From Phascolarctos cinereus (Eukaryota; Chordata; Mammalia; Diprotodontia; Phascolarctidae), in the NCBI RefSeq assembly GCF_002099425.1, contig NW_018344215.1, positions 2,887,001-2,951,000 of the forward strand: a stretch of DNA of 64,000 nucleotides. Direction: 5' to 3'. Positions 1-11,350 of the stretch are shown one piece after another. Position 1 is the first letter of the stretch; each line of letters begins with the position of its first letter. The notes beneath the pieces are model-generated. The model saw only the letters and a list, made by a program, of their open reading frames with translations, did no database searches and was not told where the DNA came from. The position numbers and the translations under genes are program-made.

Positions 1-29
1 ATGCTCACCTCCACTCCCAGTTTTCCAAT

Positions 30-161
30 TTCCCCTCTTTATGTGTTCTTCCCTCTACTGTACTGTAACCTCCTTGAGGAAATAGACTTGGTTGTGATTT
101 GGTTCCTTTTGTATCCCTGGTACATAGCACAGTGCCTGGCACATAGTAAGTACTTAATGCC

Positions 162-162
<1 letters not shown>
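30..162 (+). repeat. L2/MIR-type 3' tail
   Basis: The segment has the typical tail order: a CTGTAACCTCCTTGAGG-like block, then TTGTATCCCTGG, then GCACAGTGCCTGGCACATAGTA and a TACTTAAT end. It runs straight into an ATCT microsatellite, which may have grown from the tail of the element. The assignment rests on recall of the consensus. Confidence 0.6.
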
Positions 163-202
<40 letters not shown>

Positions 203-211
203 CATTCATCC

Positions 212-260
<49 letters not shown>
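162..260 (+). repeat. (ATCT)n microsatellite
   Basis: About 99 bp of ATCT tetranucleotide repeat, broken once near 200-212 by a CCATTCATCC variant. It is long enough to be polymorphic. Confidence 0.97.
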
Positions 261-319
261 ATAAGTCTGGGAAGCCAATTGAAGCCAAGTTTTAAAAGAA
301 TTTAAAAGTCAAGCAAAGG

Positions 320-1010
320 AGTTTGTATCTGACTGTAAAGGAACTTGGAGACTATAACAGTTTATTGAGTAATGGACTAAGATGGTCAGACCTGTAACTT
401 AGAGAAATCATTTTGGAGGTCATATGGAAGATGTACTGGAGTCCTTTGAGGTTAGGAGGCTATTGTAATAGTCCAGAAGAGAAAAAAAGAAAAACAAAAC
501 AAAAACTAATGAGTTTCTGAAATGGGATGTCACCTGTGTGAGTAGAGAGAACAGGATGAGTGTGAGAAACGTTCTGCAGGTAGAAATAACAAGATATGAT
601 AACTTATTGGATATATACAGTGAGTGAAAGTGGGGAGTCCAGAATGATACTGAGGTTGTAAACCTGGGAGAAGAGAAGGGGGTGGTGTCATTAACAGTAA
701 TAGAGAACTTTGCGTGACTCTATGTTCTAGGAAAAAGGCAATGATCTCTATGTTGGACACGTTAAGTTTGAGATCCCTAGGGATATCCAGTTTTAAATGT
801 CTAATCAGAAGTTGGTAATGTGGCTCTAGAGCTCAGGAGAGTAGAGCTGGGTCTGGGAATCATCTGCTTAAAGATGAGAATTAAACCCAGTGGAGCTAAT
901 GAGATCACTAAGTGAAAAAGCTCAGAGAGGGAAAAGAAGCAAGCCCCAGTAAGGGAGTAGGGCAGAGATGATGATGCCAGAAAGGAGACTGAGCAGGAGC
1001 GGCCACATGT
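320..1010 (+). repeat. Ancient interspersed repeat, copy A (family not named)
   Basis: The segment shares an ordered set of phrases with 10030-11350: an ACTTATTGGATAT block, GTTGAGTTT-like and TTAAGTTTGAG-like blocks, an ATATCCAG/ATATCTAG block and AGCTCAGGAGAG. The order and orientation are the same in both places, with strong divergence between copies. The pattern fits an old mammalian interspersed repeat that I recognise in general form but cannot name with confidence. No intact ORF is present. Confidence 0.55.
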
Positions 1011-1204
1011 GTACAAGAACAGTAGAGAATAGCACACTTACCCCAAAATCATAATGTTTCACTTTTTATTGCATGATTCCTACAGAGCAGAAATTAGCCA
1101 GCTAGCTGCAAATCACTATGTACCATTGTAAGTGGTCATAAACTAAACCTTGCTCCAGTAATAAAGTATGTCATACTTATAAAGCATTTTAAGGATTATG
1201 AAGT

Positions 1205-1256
1205 TTCATATATACATATATATATATATTATATATATATATATGTATATATATAT

Positions 1257-1315
<59 letters not shown>

Positions 1316-1316
1316 T
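1205..1316 (+). repeat. (AT)n then (GA)n microsatellite
   Basis: An alternating TA tract (about 1205-1276) runs directly into a GA tract (about 1276-1315). The compound structure suggests repeated slippage next to the SINE that follows. Confidence 0.95.
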
Positions 1317-1498
1317 GTTTCATTTCATCCTCACAGCCAGCCTGTCAGTTGGGTGCTATTATTATCCTTATTTTACAGATGGAAAAACTGATGTTCAGAA
1401 AAGTGACTTGCTCAGGGTCACAGACTTAGTAAGTGTCAAAGACAGGATTTCTACCCTGTTCTTCCTGACTTCATCCACTGTGCCTGATGCCTCTACCA
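1317..1498 (-). repeat. MIR/CORE-SINE, reverse orientation
   Basis: On the + strand it reads in the reverse-MIR order: ATTATCCTTATTTTACAG, GACTTGCTCAGGGTCAC, AGTAAGTGTCAAAG and a TTCCTGACT end. These are the complements of the CORE-SINE body. Confidence 0.75.
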
Positions 1499-2099
1499 GA
1501 TGAAGTTTGAAATACAAACTCATAGTCCTATTGTGAGGTTTTTCCCCCCTTAGGAAACATTAAAACGTTGTGCTGAAGGGAGACACAACTATTTCCAAAA
1601 ACAGATGATCCCCAAAATGACACATGGCAGGGAGCTTTAGATGTGGATAATATAAAGAAGTCCACCTTCCTGGTGTCTCTGGGAACAGACCTCTAGTTCA
1701 CTAGATAAGGTTAAGGGTAGCCTGGTGTGAGGCAAGAGATACAGTTCCCTTTTGCCCTATTGGCTCTTAATTGTGGCTTTTTAACAGAGCGGGAGGGACT
1801 GTAATGCGAGGACTAGTTTTTCCTTTACTATAAAACTTTTATGATCCTAAGCCTCCTTTAATACCCCATGATCCGTGATCTCACTAAAAGGAGACTCCCT
1901 CCCATGAAGATGGGTAATGAGGGATATGACTGAAGGAGAAAGGAGTGTGTATGTTCAGCCTGGAATGACTTGGGAGGCAGAGAATGCCATGACAGCTCTC
2001 TTCAAGAGTTGGGGGGGGGGCTGTCACATGGAAAAGATGGAAGAGCCATGTGGCTTATTCTCATTGGCTCTAGAAGAACTAGGGACAATGAATATAAGA

Positions 2100-2335
2100 T
2101 TCAAAGAGACAAGTTAAGGCTTGCTGCCAAGGTAGGACAATACTTCCTGACCATTCACAATCACCAGAAATGAAATGGGCTGCCCCAGAAGGAATTACCC
2201 TCCTCTGGTGTCATGGCTTCCCCCTCACTGGATGTCTTCAGACAAAGGCTAGTGGGCACCAGTTGGCTGCCTTGCTTTGGGGATTATTTCATAAGAACAG
2301 GTTGCACTCAATGGAGTCTCTGAAAATTCTTCAGA
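2100..2335 (+). repeat. CR1/L3 3' end fragment
   Basis: The phrases GGGCTGCCCCAGAAGG, TCCCCCTCACTGGATGTCTT and CAGACAAAGGCTAG appear in the order of the 3' end of mammalian CR1/L3 ORF2, which encodes a region like WNRLP...SLETFKARL. It is a degraded relic without an open frame. Confidence 0.65.
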
Positions 2336-2822
2336 CTCAAATTTTGTGACTGAATACAAATGGATAGAGTCTTGTTTCCTGAAATCAGTAAAGGAGGCAT
2401 TTAAGAGGCAGGATGTCCTTTGCTTCTCAGCAGAAGCTATGGTCCAGGCCAGCCAGCACTGCATGATTATTTTAAGGAGCAGGGGGTATACCTGTGCAGG
2501 TCCATTAGAGTAGGGAACTATGGAAACCCCCTCTTCTGATGCCCAGCAGAAACTTGTCAGTGACTTGTAGTCTCAAAGAGGTTCCTGGGTCACTGACAGT
2601 TGAAGTGACTTGCTCAAGGTCATAAAGCTACTGTGTTTTAAAAGCAAGATGTGACCCCTCGTGTATCTGACCTCAAGGCCAGCCTTCTGTCCACTGTCCT
2701 TGATTGCCATGAGATTGTTATCCTGTTGGCGGATTAGCCAAGAACTCTAGTTAAGTGGTTCCAACACTTAGCACAGTGCCTACCACATAATTAACCCTTA
2801 ACAAAGGCTTATTGACTGATGT

Positions 2823-2975
2823 GTCACATGGAAAATGTTCTGGATTTGAAGTCAGAAGAACTGGGTCCAAATGTCAGCTCTACTCCTTGTTAGCCAGGTG
2901 ACCTTGGGCAAGTCACTCAACTGTTCGACAAAATAAGGAGGTGGGGTTAAGGTCACTTCCCATCCTAAGTAGGGT
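2823..2975 (+). repeat. THER1/MIR-type CORE-SINE
   Basis: The CORE phrase GACCTTGGGCAAGTCACTCAA is followed by a GGGGTTAAGGTCACTTCCCATCC end, as in THER1. The head reads GATTTGAAGTCAGAAGAACTG. Confidence 0.7.
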
Positions 2976-3689
2976 CAATAGTTGGAAGGAACCTTAGAGG
3001 TCATCGACTCCTTCATTATATAGATGAGGAAGCCAAAACACAGAGAAACTGAGAGATTTGATAAAGACTGCATGTCTAAGAAGTGGCAAGTGTTCCACAT
3101 CACAGAGAGTAGGGAAAAAGAGGTAAACAAACAAACAAAACCCAACTCTCCGTGGTCCTGGCTGCTTTTTAGGAAGTCTAGTTGAAAAAAGAGCCTCCAA
3201 ATCAGGAAAGATTGGCTCCAAATTGTTATCATCATAATAATAATGGCGAACATTTCTATAGCACTTTGAGGTTTGCAAAGCACTTTAAATACATTAGCTC
3301 ATTTAGTCCTCCCTAATTATTATCCCTATTTTGTTGATTAAGAAACTGAGACTACAATGAGGTTCTAGGTTTATCTTTTTTCTCTCTAGTGCTATTTCTT
3401 TCATACCTGCCCCCTTCCTCCTGCAGATACTAGAGAAAAGAATATAACTTTTATTGGTGACTATATTTATCTAGGATGCTATCCCCACCAACTCCTCTTG
3501 TTCAAGTTTTTATTCCCCCTCAGATGATCCAACTAAGGTCCACCTTCTCCATGAAGTCTTCCATGATGTCCCTAGGTGGCAGTGATCCTTCCCTCCTTTA
3601 AAGTCCCCTAGGACACTCTCTGTCATACTCTAAGGTGTTTTGCAAATCTTAAAGCATTATATAAAAGGGAAGGGAATAAGGAAATAAGT

Positions 3690-3925
3690 TATACAGTGCT
3701 ACTTTGTGCCAGGCACCATGCTGAATACTTCTGGCATTTGATACTCACAAAACCCTGTGAGGTCAGTGGTATTCTTATCCTGTTTTAGAGTTGAGGAAAG
3801 TGAGGCAAATAGAGTTTAAGTGACGTTCCCAGAGTCACATGGCTAGTAAGTATCTGAGGCTGGATTTGAATTCAGGTCTTCCTGACTCCAGGCCTAACAC
3901 TCTATCCATTGTACTAATTGACTTT
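3690..3925 (-). repeat. CORE-SINE, reverse orientation
   Basis: GTGCCAGGCACCATGCTGAA is followed by CACAAAACCCTGTGAGGT, then GTCACATGGCTAGTAAGTAT and CTTCCTGACTCCAGGCC. This is the reverse complement of a near full-length MIR/MAR1-like element. Confidence 0.75.
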
Positions 3926-6016
3926 TTCTATTCTTCTAACTGTCATTACATTGCAATAGTACCATGTTGACATTAAACCACTTTTGTCCCTCAGCCTGCT
4001 TCCCTGCAAGTGTGAATTCATTCCTCCAGTCTTTTCTCATCAGAGTTAATATCACCTTCAAGGCAGGATACATCCCAGTAAAACATATAAGATGAATATT
4101 CAACACCACTGCCAATAAAGATCTGTGTCTCCAGTCATCCAGGAAATTCCTGATTGCATGCATGTTGTCCAGGGTAGGGAGAGTCCTTGAATGTCCACAA
4201 CTTGTTTGCACATGCATCTGTTTAACTGAGGGCTGCCATTATTTTTCCTGTTTAAAGTGGGAGAGCCTGTAATTTTCCAAAACTACAGAGTCAGCTGGAA
4301 TGTCAGAAATGTCCATTTGTTGCTTAGATTCCATCACTGCAAAGTAATCCCTTCATACCACAAGTGGTCAGATATTATTGTCCAAGCAAGAATGTAAGCC
4401 TCTAAACTTTGCTGTCAAGAGGAGAGACCTAGTCATCACCCAGGGCGAAGCCAAACCTGCCTATGTGGGTGTTATTCACCTTGTGGACCTCAGTTTCCCT
4501 TTCTATAAAATGAAGGAGCTGGCAGGCAAAGAATGAGTTATTAGCGATGCCAAAGCCAAAATTCCCAAACTGTTATATTGCAGATGCCGTCTACTAGGTC
4601 AGGTGCTTGATTTCCTTATAAAGGGAGGTGACCATACAGGTCAAAATGTGCATTCATGTATGTTCTGGTTATTAACCTGGAGGTAAGAAAGACCAGGGCT
4701 CAAGTCCTACCTCTGACATTGACTGATTATATGACCATGTGCAATTTCCTCTAACCTCTATCCTTCATTTCATCTGCTCTAAAATGGCAATAATAATCCT
4801 TGTTCTACTTGTCTACCTCTCCCATTGGAATGAGTGCTGCCATTTTATCCTCTCGAAGTAAGAGAGTTCTTGATTTCCAAACTACAGTCACAGGGATATT
4901 CTGAGTATCAAACCTTAGAGGGATCAATGTAAATGTAGAATGATGGTTAGGATTTGAAACTGAAAAAGCCAATGGAGTCTTCTCATGAGTTGTTCCTGCT
5001 CAGTATTTTGTCAGTATTAGCCTAAAGGATCTGGAGTTAAGATTTTAATCCCAATCCTAACCTTAAGAAAGTCACTTCTGCTCTCTGTTTTCCTCATCTG
5101 TAAAAAGGGCATAATACTATGTATATTCCCTTCCTCATGAAGTCACGGTAAGGGAAGATCTTCAAAAATCCTAATACGTTCTAGAAATGTGAGCTTTCAA
5201 TGGTCCCTTCAAGGTCTGTACAGTAGTAAGTCATTCAGGGACTGAAGGGCATAGGTTACATTGGACCGTGAAAAGCCATCTGTCTTGTGAGACAGCTAAA
5301 TGCCTCCCTGCCCTGGCTTCAGTAAGTGGGAGGATCCCCTTCATCCATATGCCTTCCTATCCTTTCTAAAAATACCAGAGCCTCCAGCAAGCAGATATTT
5401 TGGGAAGCTCACATTCACTGGTAAGACCACGGGAAGCTTTTTCTGTCATTTGCATGAGCCTAAGGTGCATGCTTGACAGGCGAGCTTTGGAATCCATGAG
5501 TCCATTTGTCCATGCACCATCCACGATACTGGGTTCACTTGCCTAGGAGCATCGTCTCTGAACAAGCATTAAAACCAGAGAGAAGAGAAGAGAATTGGTT
5601 TTCATTTTTTGTTTATTTTTTGGAATCCTAATATGCTTTTGAAGTCATCCTTCGCAGGCATGTGTACGTCAACCCACATTTTTGAGGATCTGATTTCAGA
5701 GAACCTGGCTATGATTTCTCTTTAGAGACTCAGGGATTTCAAAACTTATAGAAGCTATTACCAACCTGTGGAAAAGGGAAACTCCTGAAAGACTCTATCA
5801 TCCCAAATTCTGAAAGGCAAGGGGGGAAGAGAAAAAGTAATAAAAGAAAAGCAAGGCTGAGAGAAAAATGTTGAGTTGTAACTTTCACTTGAGACCCGGA
5901 GGTGAGGACAGGTGCATGGGGCTGCTTTGTCCTTTGCTACTTTGAAAAGCAAACAAAGGCCATTCTTCTTGAAGGGGACCAAATAAACAATGAGTGTGAG
6001 CAAAGGTGGGCTCTAA

Positions 6017-6265
<249 letters not shown>

Positions 6266-7284
6266 TGACTTCTTATGCTAGGGTTGGAGGGTGGGGAGGC
6301 CGTTTCATTGCTTGTTCTGTTTCGTTTAAATAAAAGCTCTCGGCTGGTCACCTTCAATATGGTTCCTTCCTTGCGCTGGGTTCTGACCGCTCAACCCAGC
6401 AAGCTCGAAATAGCTCAGGGAGGCAGATTTACATTAGAAATGTTTAAAATAAAAGAACATCAAAGTAACTTTCAGGACTTCCTAACTCTTAATAAAAAGT
6501 GAAAGAATTTGCTTGAAAAGGGGACTTACCTAGGGTTTTGGTTTTTTGTTTGTTTGTTTTGTTTGTTTGTTTTAAAGCTTTCCTATGCTTAGGAAACTCT
6601 GAGAGGTACTACCTCAGTTTCCCCCTCTGTTAAGTAACTTAAGTGATATGAGTTGGTGTGATGAGAAAATGAGATAATATTGGTCAAGCTCAGTGCAAAC
6701 CTTAAAATGTTGTGGGAATACTAGCTTATTAATATGCTTTGTCAACCTTAAAGTGCCTTTGAAATGCTAGCATTGTTTTCATAATGAGAACCAAGGAGAG
6801 ATAACTTTTATATAGCTATTACTCTGCTCCAGGCACTGGGCTAAGTGCTTTGCAATTATCATCTCACCAAATGATGGGATAAGTTGTGTCTGATGATAGT
6901 GTTAAAATTCAGCATCATTGTAACATTAAGGAAGGAGGAGCCTGCTACAGGTTGCCATTCCTTTAAGAGCTCACTCCCTGGGCTCAAGGTATCTTCCAGT
7001 TCTGGATCCAGGATTTGTGAGCTACAAAAATGTCACAATGTGACATGGTAGATTGGTAGGTCAGATGCATCGGAAATCGCACAAGTGGGATGACTTAGGT
7101 CATTACCCGTCTGACCTGGAGCGATTCTCTTGTCCTCTTTGCATTTCAGCTTCATGCCCTGGAAAAGGAAAGACTTGGGCTGGATGATCTCCAAAGGGCC
7201 CTTCTACAAACAGAGCTCCTCTTCTTTCCTTGTTACCACGAGATAATTTTTGAACAAAGAAAGAACTTTATGTTTGGAATTGGG

Positions 7285-7445
7285 AGACCTGTACTACCAT
7301 CCCAGCTCTGCTACTAGTTACCTGCATGACTGCAGACAAGTCACTTTCCCTCATTGGGTTTCCATTACCTATTAAAAAATAATAATAATAACAAACTCAG
7401 ACTAGAATGTCAAGGTCCCCTTCAGCTGTAGCTCCAATGATTTCA
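7285..7445 (+). repeat. THER1-type CORE-SINE
   Basis: TGGGAGACCTGTACTACC and CCCAGCTCTGCTACTAGTTA are followed by GACAAGTCACTTTCCCTCA, an AAT-rich insert and the THER1 end AAGGTCCCCTTCAGCTGTAG. Confidence 0.75.
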
Positions 7446-8039
7446 TGACCTTTGCATTCGGCAGTTTTAAATATGTGGGTCTCAGTGCTTATGAGAAAAA
7501 TATTTATATATTTACAGCTACTCTATCACCAAGCATAAACATTATTTATCACTGTTGATGATAAGAAATAGATTTTTTTAATGGAAAGAAAGGCATGAAT
7601 GGACCATAAACTGCATGAGAGCTTAAGTTATGATATATTTCAAATTTCTTAGGCTGTGATCTAAGTAACTGACACCTACTACCTTAACCAAGGCAAAAAT
7701 AAAATTCTAGGACTTGCCGGTCATAGGAGGGCCACAAAAGCTACTAGACTCCATTTGAAAGCTGAGATTCATTTTCCTCTCTCTGCTGAGGCCAGAGAAG
7801 CCCCTGACATTTGACACCAATACAGTGCGTTGGGCCTGCCTGTGACTTGTGTACAGGGCCATAAACAGAGTTCCTGTTGCTATTGGAAGGATGGAGGAAG
7901 CCCTTTCCCTCAAAGCTAGGAGTCACAAGCTATTTTGAGCCTTGGTCCCCAGGGCAGCACTGGCCACGGGCTGTTCTTCTCTCTTAGACAGGGCCAGGCC
8001 ACAAGAACTGAAATGTTCTACTCAATTAACATTGAAAAT

Positions 8040-8187
8040 CATCAATTAAGAGCTAGAGGGGATCTCAGAGGCTGTCCTTTCTCATTTAACAGATGGGCAA
8101 CTGAGACTCAGAAGGGAAGTGAATTGCCAAGGTCACTTGGTTAAGTAGTAAAAGTCAGAGGAGGGATTGAAATCCAGGTGCTCTTGA
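8040..8187 (-). repeat. MIR-type SINE, reverse orientation
   Basis: GATCTCAGAGGCTGTCC, CATTTAACAGATGGGCAACTG and AATTGCCAAGGTCACTTGG appear in reverse-MIR order, and the copy ends against the GT microsatellite. Confidence 0.7.
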
Positions 8188-8196
8188 TTTCAAATA

Positions 8197-8223
8197 GTGT
8201 GTGTGTGTGCGCATGCGCACGCG

Positions 8224-8279
<56 letters not shown>

Positions 8280-8317
8280 GGTGTGGGTGTGGGTGTGGGT
8301 GTGAGAGTGTGTGTGTT
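8197..8317 (+). repeat. (GT)n tract with GC-rich palindrome
   Basis: About 120 bp of GT dinucleotide, turning to GGGTGT units after 8275. Near its start (8207-8220) lies the perfect 14-bp palindrome GTGCGCATGCGCAC, entirely alternating purine and pyrimidine. Such DNA is classed as Z-DNA-prone. The tract arose beside a reverse MIR copy. Confidence 0.96.
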
Positions 8318-8845
8318 TGGGGGGGCATCAAAACACCCCCTTAGCTGTGTGCAAAATGCTTGACAATTCTCCTGTGACATTTCTAGCTTCAAGGTTGAAT
8401 TTGCTATCATGAATCTAAGTAGATTTACTAGAATTACGCTTTTGAATTCTGCCGACTTCTCAAGCTTTGTTTCTCATTGAATTGTTGTATGGAAAATGCC
8501 TTCAGAGGGATGGTGCTCTGGGCAGAACACTAGACTGAGAGACAGGAAAGAGGTCCCAATCTCTCCTCTGTTTCTCATTAACTATGGGATCCATGGCAAG
8601 TCACCCATTCTTCTCAAGGGCCAGTTTTCTTATTTTTAAATGTGGGTAATCATCATCATTGTAATGCCACCCTCAAGAGGCAGCATGGCTTCATCAATAG
8701 AGTAAGAGGCCTGGAAGTCTGAGTCTCGATTCCCTCTTCTCATTTTTCACCTTTCTGAGTCTCAGTTTCCTTCTCTGTACAATGAGGATAATAGCATTGG
8801 TAGAATCTATCTCTCAGAGGTGTTGTGAAGCTCAAACAAAATCAT

Positions 8846-9031
8846 CTCTGTAAAGCTCTTGTTGTTGTTGTTTTTGTTTTTTGGCTAGGTAGTGGGGTTA
8901 AGTGACTTGCCCAGGGTCACACAGCTAGTAAGCATTATGTGTCTGAGTCTAGATTTGAACTCAGGTCCTCCTGAATCCAGAGCCGGTGCTCTATGTACTG
9001 CACCACCTAGCTGCCCCTCTGTAAAGCTCTT
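8846..9031 (-). repeat. MAR1/WSINE1-type SINE with 15-bp target-site duplication
   Basis: The SINE (8861-9016, reverse) reads on the + strand as a GTT/T-rich tail, GGGGTTAAGTGACTTGCCCA, GGTCACACAGCTAGTAAG, TTTGAACTCAGGTCCTCCTG and the head CACCACCTAGCTGCCCC. It is flanked by the perfect 15-bp direct repeat CTCTGTAAAGCTCTT (8846-8860 and 9017-9031). It sits inside an older MIR whose sequence resumes on the far side (TCTTTGCAACACTTTAAG), so it is the younger of the two. Confidence 0.92.
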
Positions 9032-9233
9032 TGCAACACTTTAAGTACTAAACAGCAGTTATTATTTAGAGAAGATTTAGTGTTGGATTTATTTTTCAAA
9101 AATTCAGCTTTTATTATAAGCTATAAATATTCATCTACCCCATAAGCAGTTATTAAGAGAAGGTGGTCTGATCATGTATTGATCAAGAACGTTTCTTTTT
9201 AAGTCATTATTATATACCAGGTGCTATACTTGG

Positions 9234-9466
9234 CTCATGAGACAGCTAGGTGGTTCAGTAGATAGAGTCAGGAAGACCTGAGTTCAAATAGAGCCTCAGA
9301 TACTTACTGTGTAACCCTGGGCAAGTCACTTATCCTTGTTTGCCTCAGTTTCCTCATATGTAAATTGAGCTGGAGAAGTAAATGTGAAACCACTCCAGTA
9401 TCTTTGCCAAGAAAACCCCAAAAGGGGTCACAAAGAGTCAGACGTGATGGAACAGCAAACAACATG
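9234..9466 (+). repeat. Full-length MAR1/WSINE1-type SINE, nested
   Basis: It reads CAGCTAGGTGGTTCAGTAGA, CAGGAAGACCTGAGTTCAAA, the CORE GGGCAAGTCACTTATCC, CTCAGTTTCCTCATATGTAA, GAGCTGGAGAAGTAAATG, CACTCCAGTATCTTTGCCAA and GGGGTCACAAAGAGTCAGAC, with an AACAGCAAACAAC tail. The 7-bp repeat TACTTGG lies on both sides (9227-9233 and 9467-9473), and the interrupted MIR3-like host element resumes after it. Confidence 0.88.
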
Positions 9467-9559
9467 TACTTGGTACTAGGGACACAATGACAAAAATGAG
9501 ACATTTCCTGCCATCAAGGAGTTTATATTTTTAATTTTGGAGAAAATACCCATAAGTAA

Positions 9560-10030
9560 ATGGTGACCAGGGAGGGGCACTTAGGTCCAGCAAGTTACAG
9601 GGATGGTGAGAGGGGACATTAGGGAGATAAAGTGAGACATCCTGTCCAACAGCAATAGCAGAGCAGTGGTTCATGGCTCCAAAACCGAGGAGGGAGGCGG
9701 AAGGAAGAATATGTAACAATAAGGTGGTAAATGGGACTATGAAAGAGAATCTGGAGAGTGGGGAGTGAAGCAAAGCATGATGGCCAGGGCTCTCCTCAAA
9801 TAGTGGTCTGGTAGAAACAATCACCAATCAGGGCGGTCAAGTCCCAGGGCAAAGTCTCTCCATGGCAAAACATTTGGCAAGGAGGAGACAGCCAGAGAGT
9901 AGAGAATAAAACAAGCTTGGTGGCTGGTACTTTCCTGAAATAATGTTCCGTGAGAGGCAGTGACCAGTTATTGGGGACCAAAACAGAAGTTTCTCCATGA
10001 CAGCAAGAAGGTGAAGAGATGTCCAAAGGG
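9560..10030 (+). repeat. Imperfect tandem duplication, about 140-bp spacing
   Basis: Two neighbouring segments share an ordered set of phrases: CATGATGGCCAGGGCTCTCC...ACCAATCAGGG...TCTCCATGGCA near 9777-9865, and CTTGGTGGCTGGTACTTTCC...ACCAGTTATTGGGG...TCTCCATGACA near 9915-10003. Divergence is high. It abuts the ancient repeat copy B and may be part of it. Confidence 0.45.
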
Positions 10031-11350
10031 AAGTAAAGGGCTAAAAATGCTAAACAGAGGATTTTGTATTTTATCCTAAGAGCGGTGGGGAGCCACAGAA
10101 ATTACTCCAGCTTGGCAGCGATATGGTCACGCCTGGGCGTTGGTGATATCAACATGGCAGCTTTGTGAAGGAGAGGCTGGAGAGAGACTAGATGCATGAA
10201 TAAGGAGACCCTTAGACTAGTCTAAGCTGGCGGTGATGAGGGGCTGGGAGAGGGGGATTGTGGTGAGTAAATGGAAAAGTATAACTCTCAGAAATGGCCA
10301 TACGACAGAATCAGCATGATTTGGCAACTTATTGGATATTTGAATAAGTGAAGTATTAAAGATGACTCTTACATTGAGAACCTAGGTGACTGGGCATTTG
10401 GTGGTCCCCTCAATGTAAATAGGTGAATTAGGAAGAAGGCAGATTTTAGGGAGAAACATGGTGAATTCTGTTTTGAACTTGTTGAGTTTCAGATACTTAG
10501 ATGCCTATGAAATATCTAGTTGGAAATGTTTAGTAGGCAAATGGTGATTTGGGACTAAAGCTCAGAGGAGAGACTGAAGATAGATAGACAGACAGACAGA
10601 GGACAGACATATCATATGTACATCTATGTAAACACAATATACACATATATGTAAATATATGTATATTTGCCATCTATATCAAGATGATCATTGAACTCAT
10701 AGGAGCTGATGACATTACCAGAAGAACAGAGAACAAGAGTAGAGGGCACAGAAAAGCCACCTGGTATATAACTACACAGAGTGGGTGTAGGGCATGGATG
10801 ATAAACCTGAAGAGGAGAATGAGTCAGAACTGAACAAAACCACTCAAAACCAGTTTCACCAGAACCCAGTGAGGAGAAAACCCCTGAAGGAGAGAATGAG
10901 CCAAAGTGCCAGATTCAGCAGAGAATTCAAGAAGTATGAGGACTAAGAAAAAACAGACAGGCAAACATGAGTTTTAAGAGATCGTTGGTGTCCTTGGAAA
11001 AAGCAACTTCATTAGAGTAGTGGTGGTGGAAACCAGATTGCAAGAGGGAGAAATAAATGGTGGATGAGAGAACAGGGGAAGAAACTTGGGTAACATTTTT
11101 CCCTAGGAATTTGCTGTGAAAAGGATGAAAAACAAGTTGAAAAGATCAAAGGGTCAAGGGGACATTTTTTAAGGCTGAAATATGCATCCTAGTAGACAGA
11201 AAGTACCAGTGTATAAGAAGAGGTTGAAAATTAAGGAAGGAGGCAGGTGATCAAAGGGATAAGCTCTTGGAGGAGATGGGAGTGGATGGGATCACCAGCA
11301 TAAGGAGAGGGGTTAGCATTAGCAAGCAGAATGGGCCTGTTATCCTCTAA
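10030..11350 (+). repeat. Ancient interspersed repeat, copy B (family not named)
   Basis: This is the longer relative of copy A at 320-1010. It begins TTTTGTATTTTATCCTAAGA, continues through ACTTATTGGATATTTGAA and CTTGTTGAGTTTCAGATAC, and ends in GGAGGAGATGGGAGTGGATG. A GATA/GACA-rich tract (about 10577-10610) and an AT-rich tract (10615-10670) interrupt it. No usable ORF is seen. The family name should be taken from a repeat library. Confidence 0.55.

Noticed and set aside
7130-7320. Strong acceptor-like site (CCTCTTTGCATTTCAG) followed by an open frame
   Set aside because: The following DNA resembles a THER1 end, the frame matches no PRKG1 sequence and no donor in frame is convincing.
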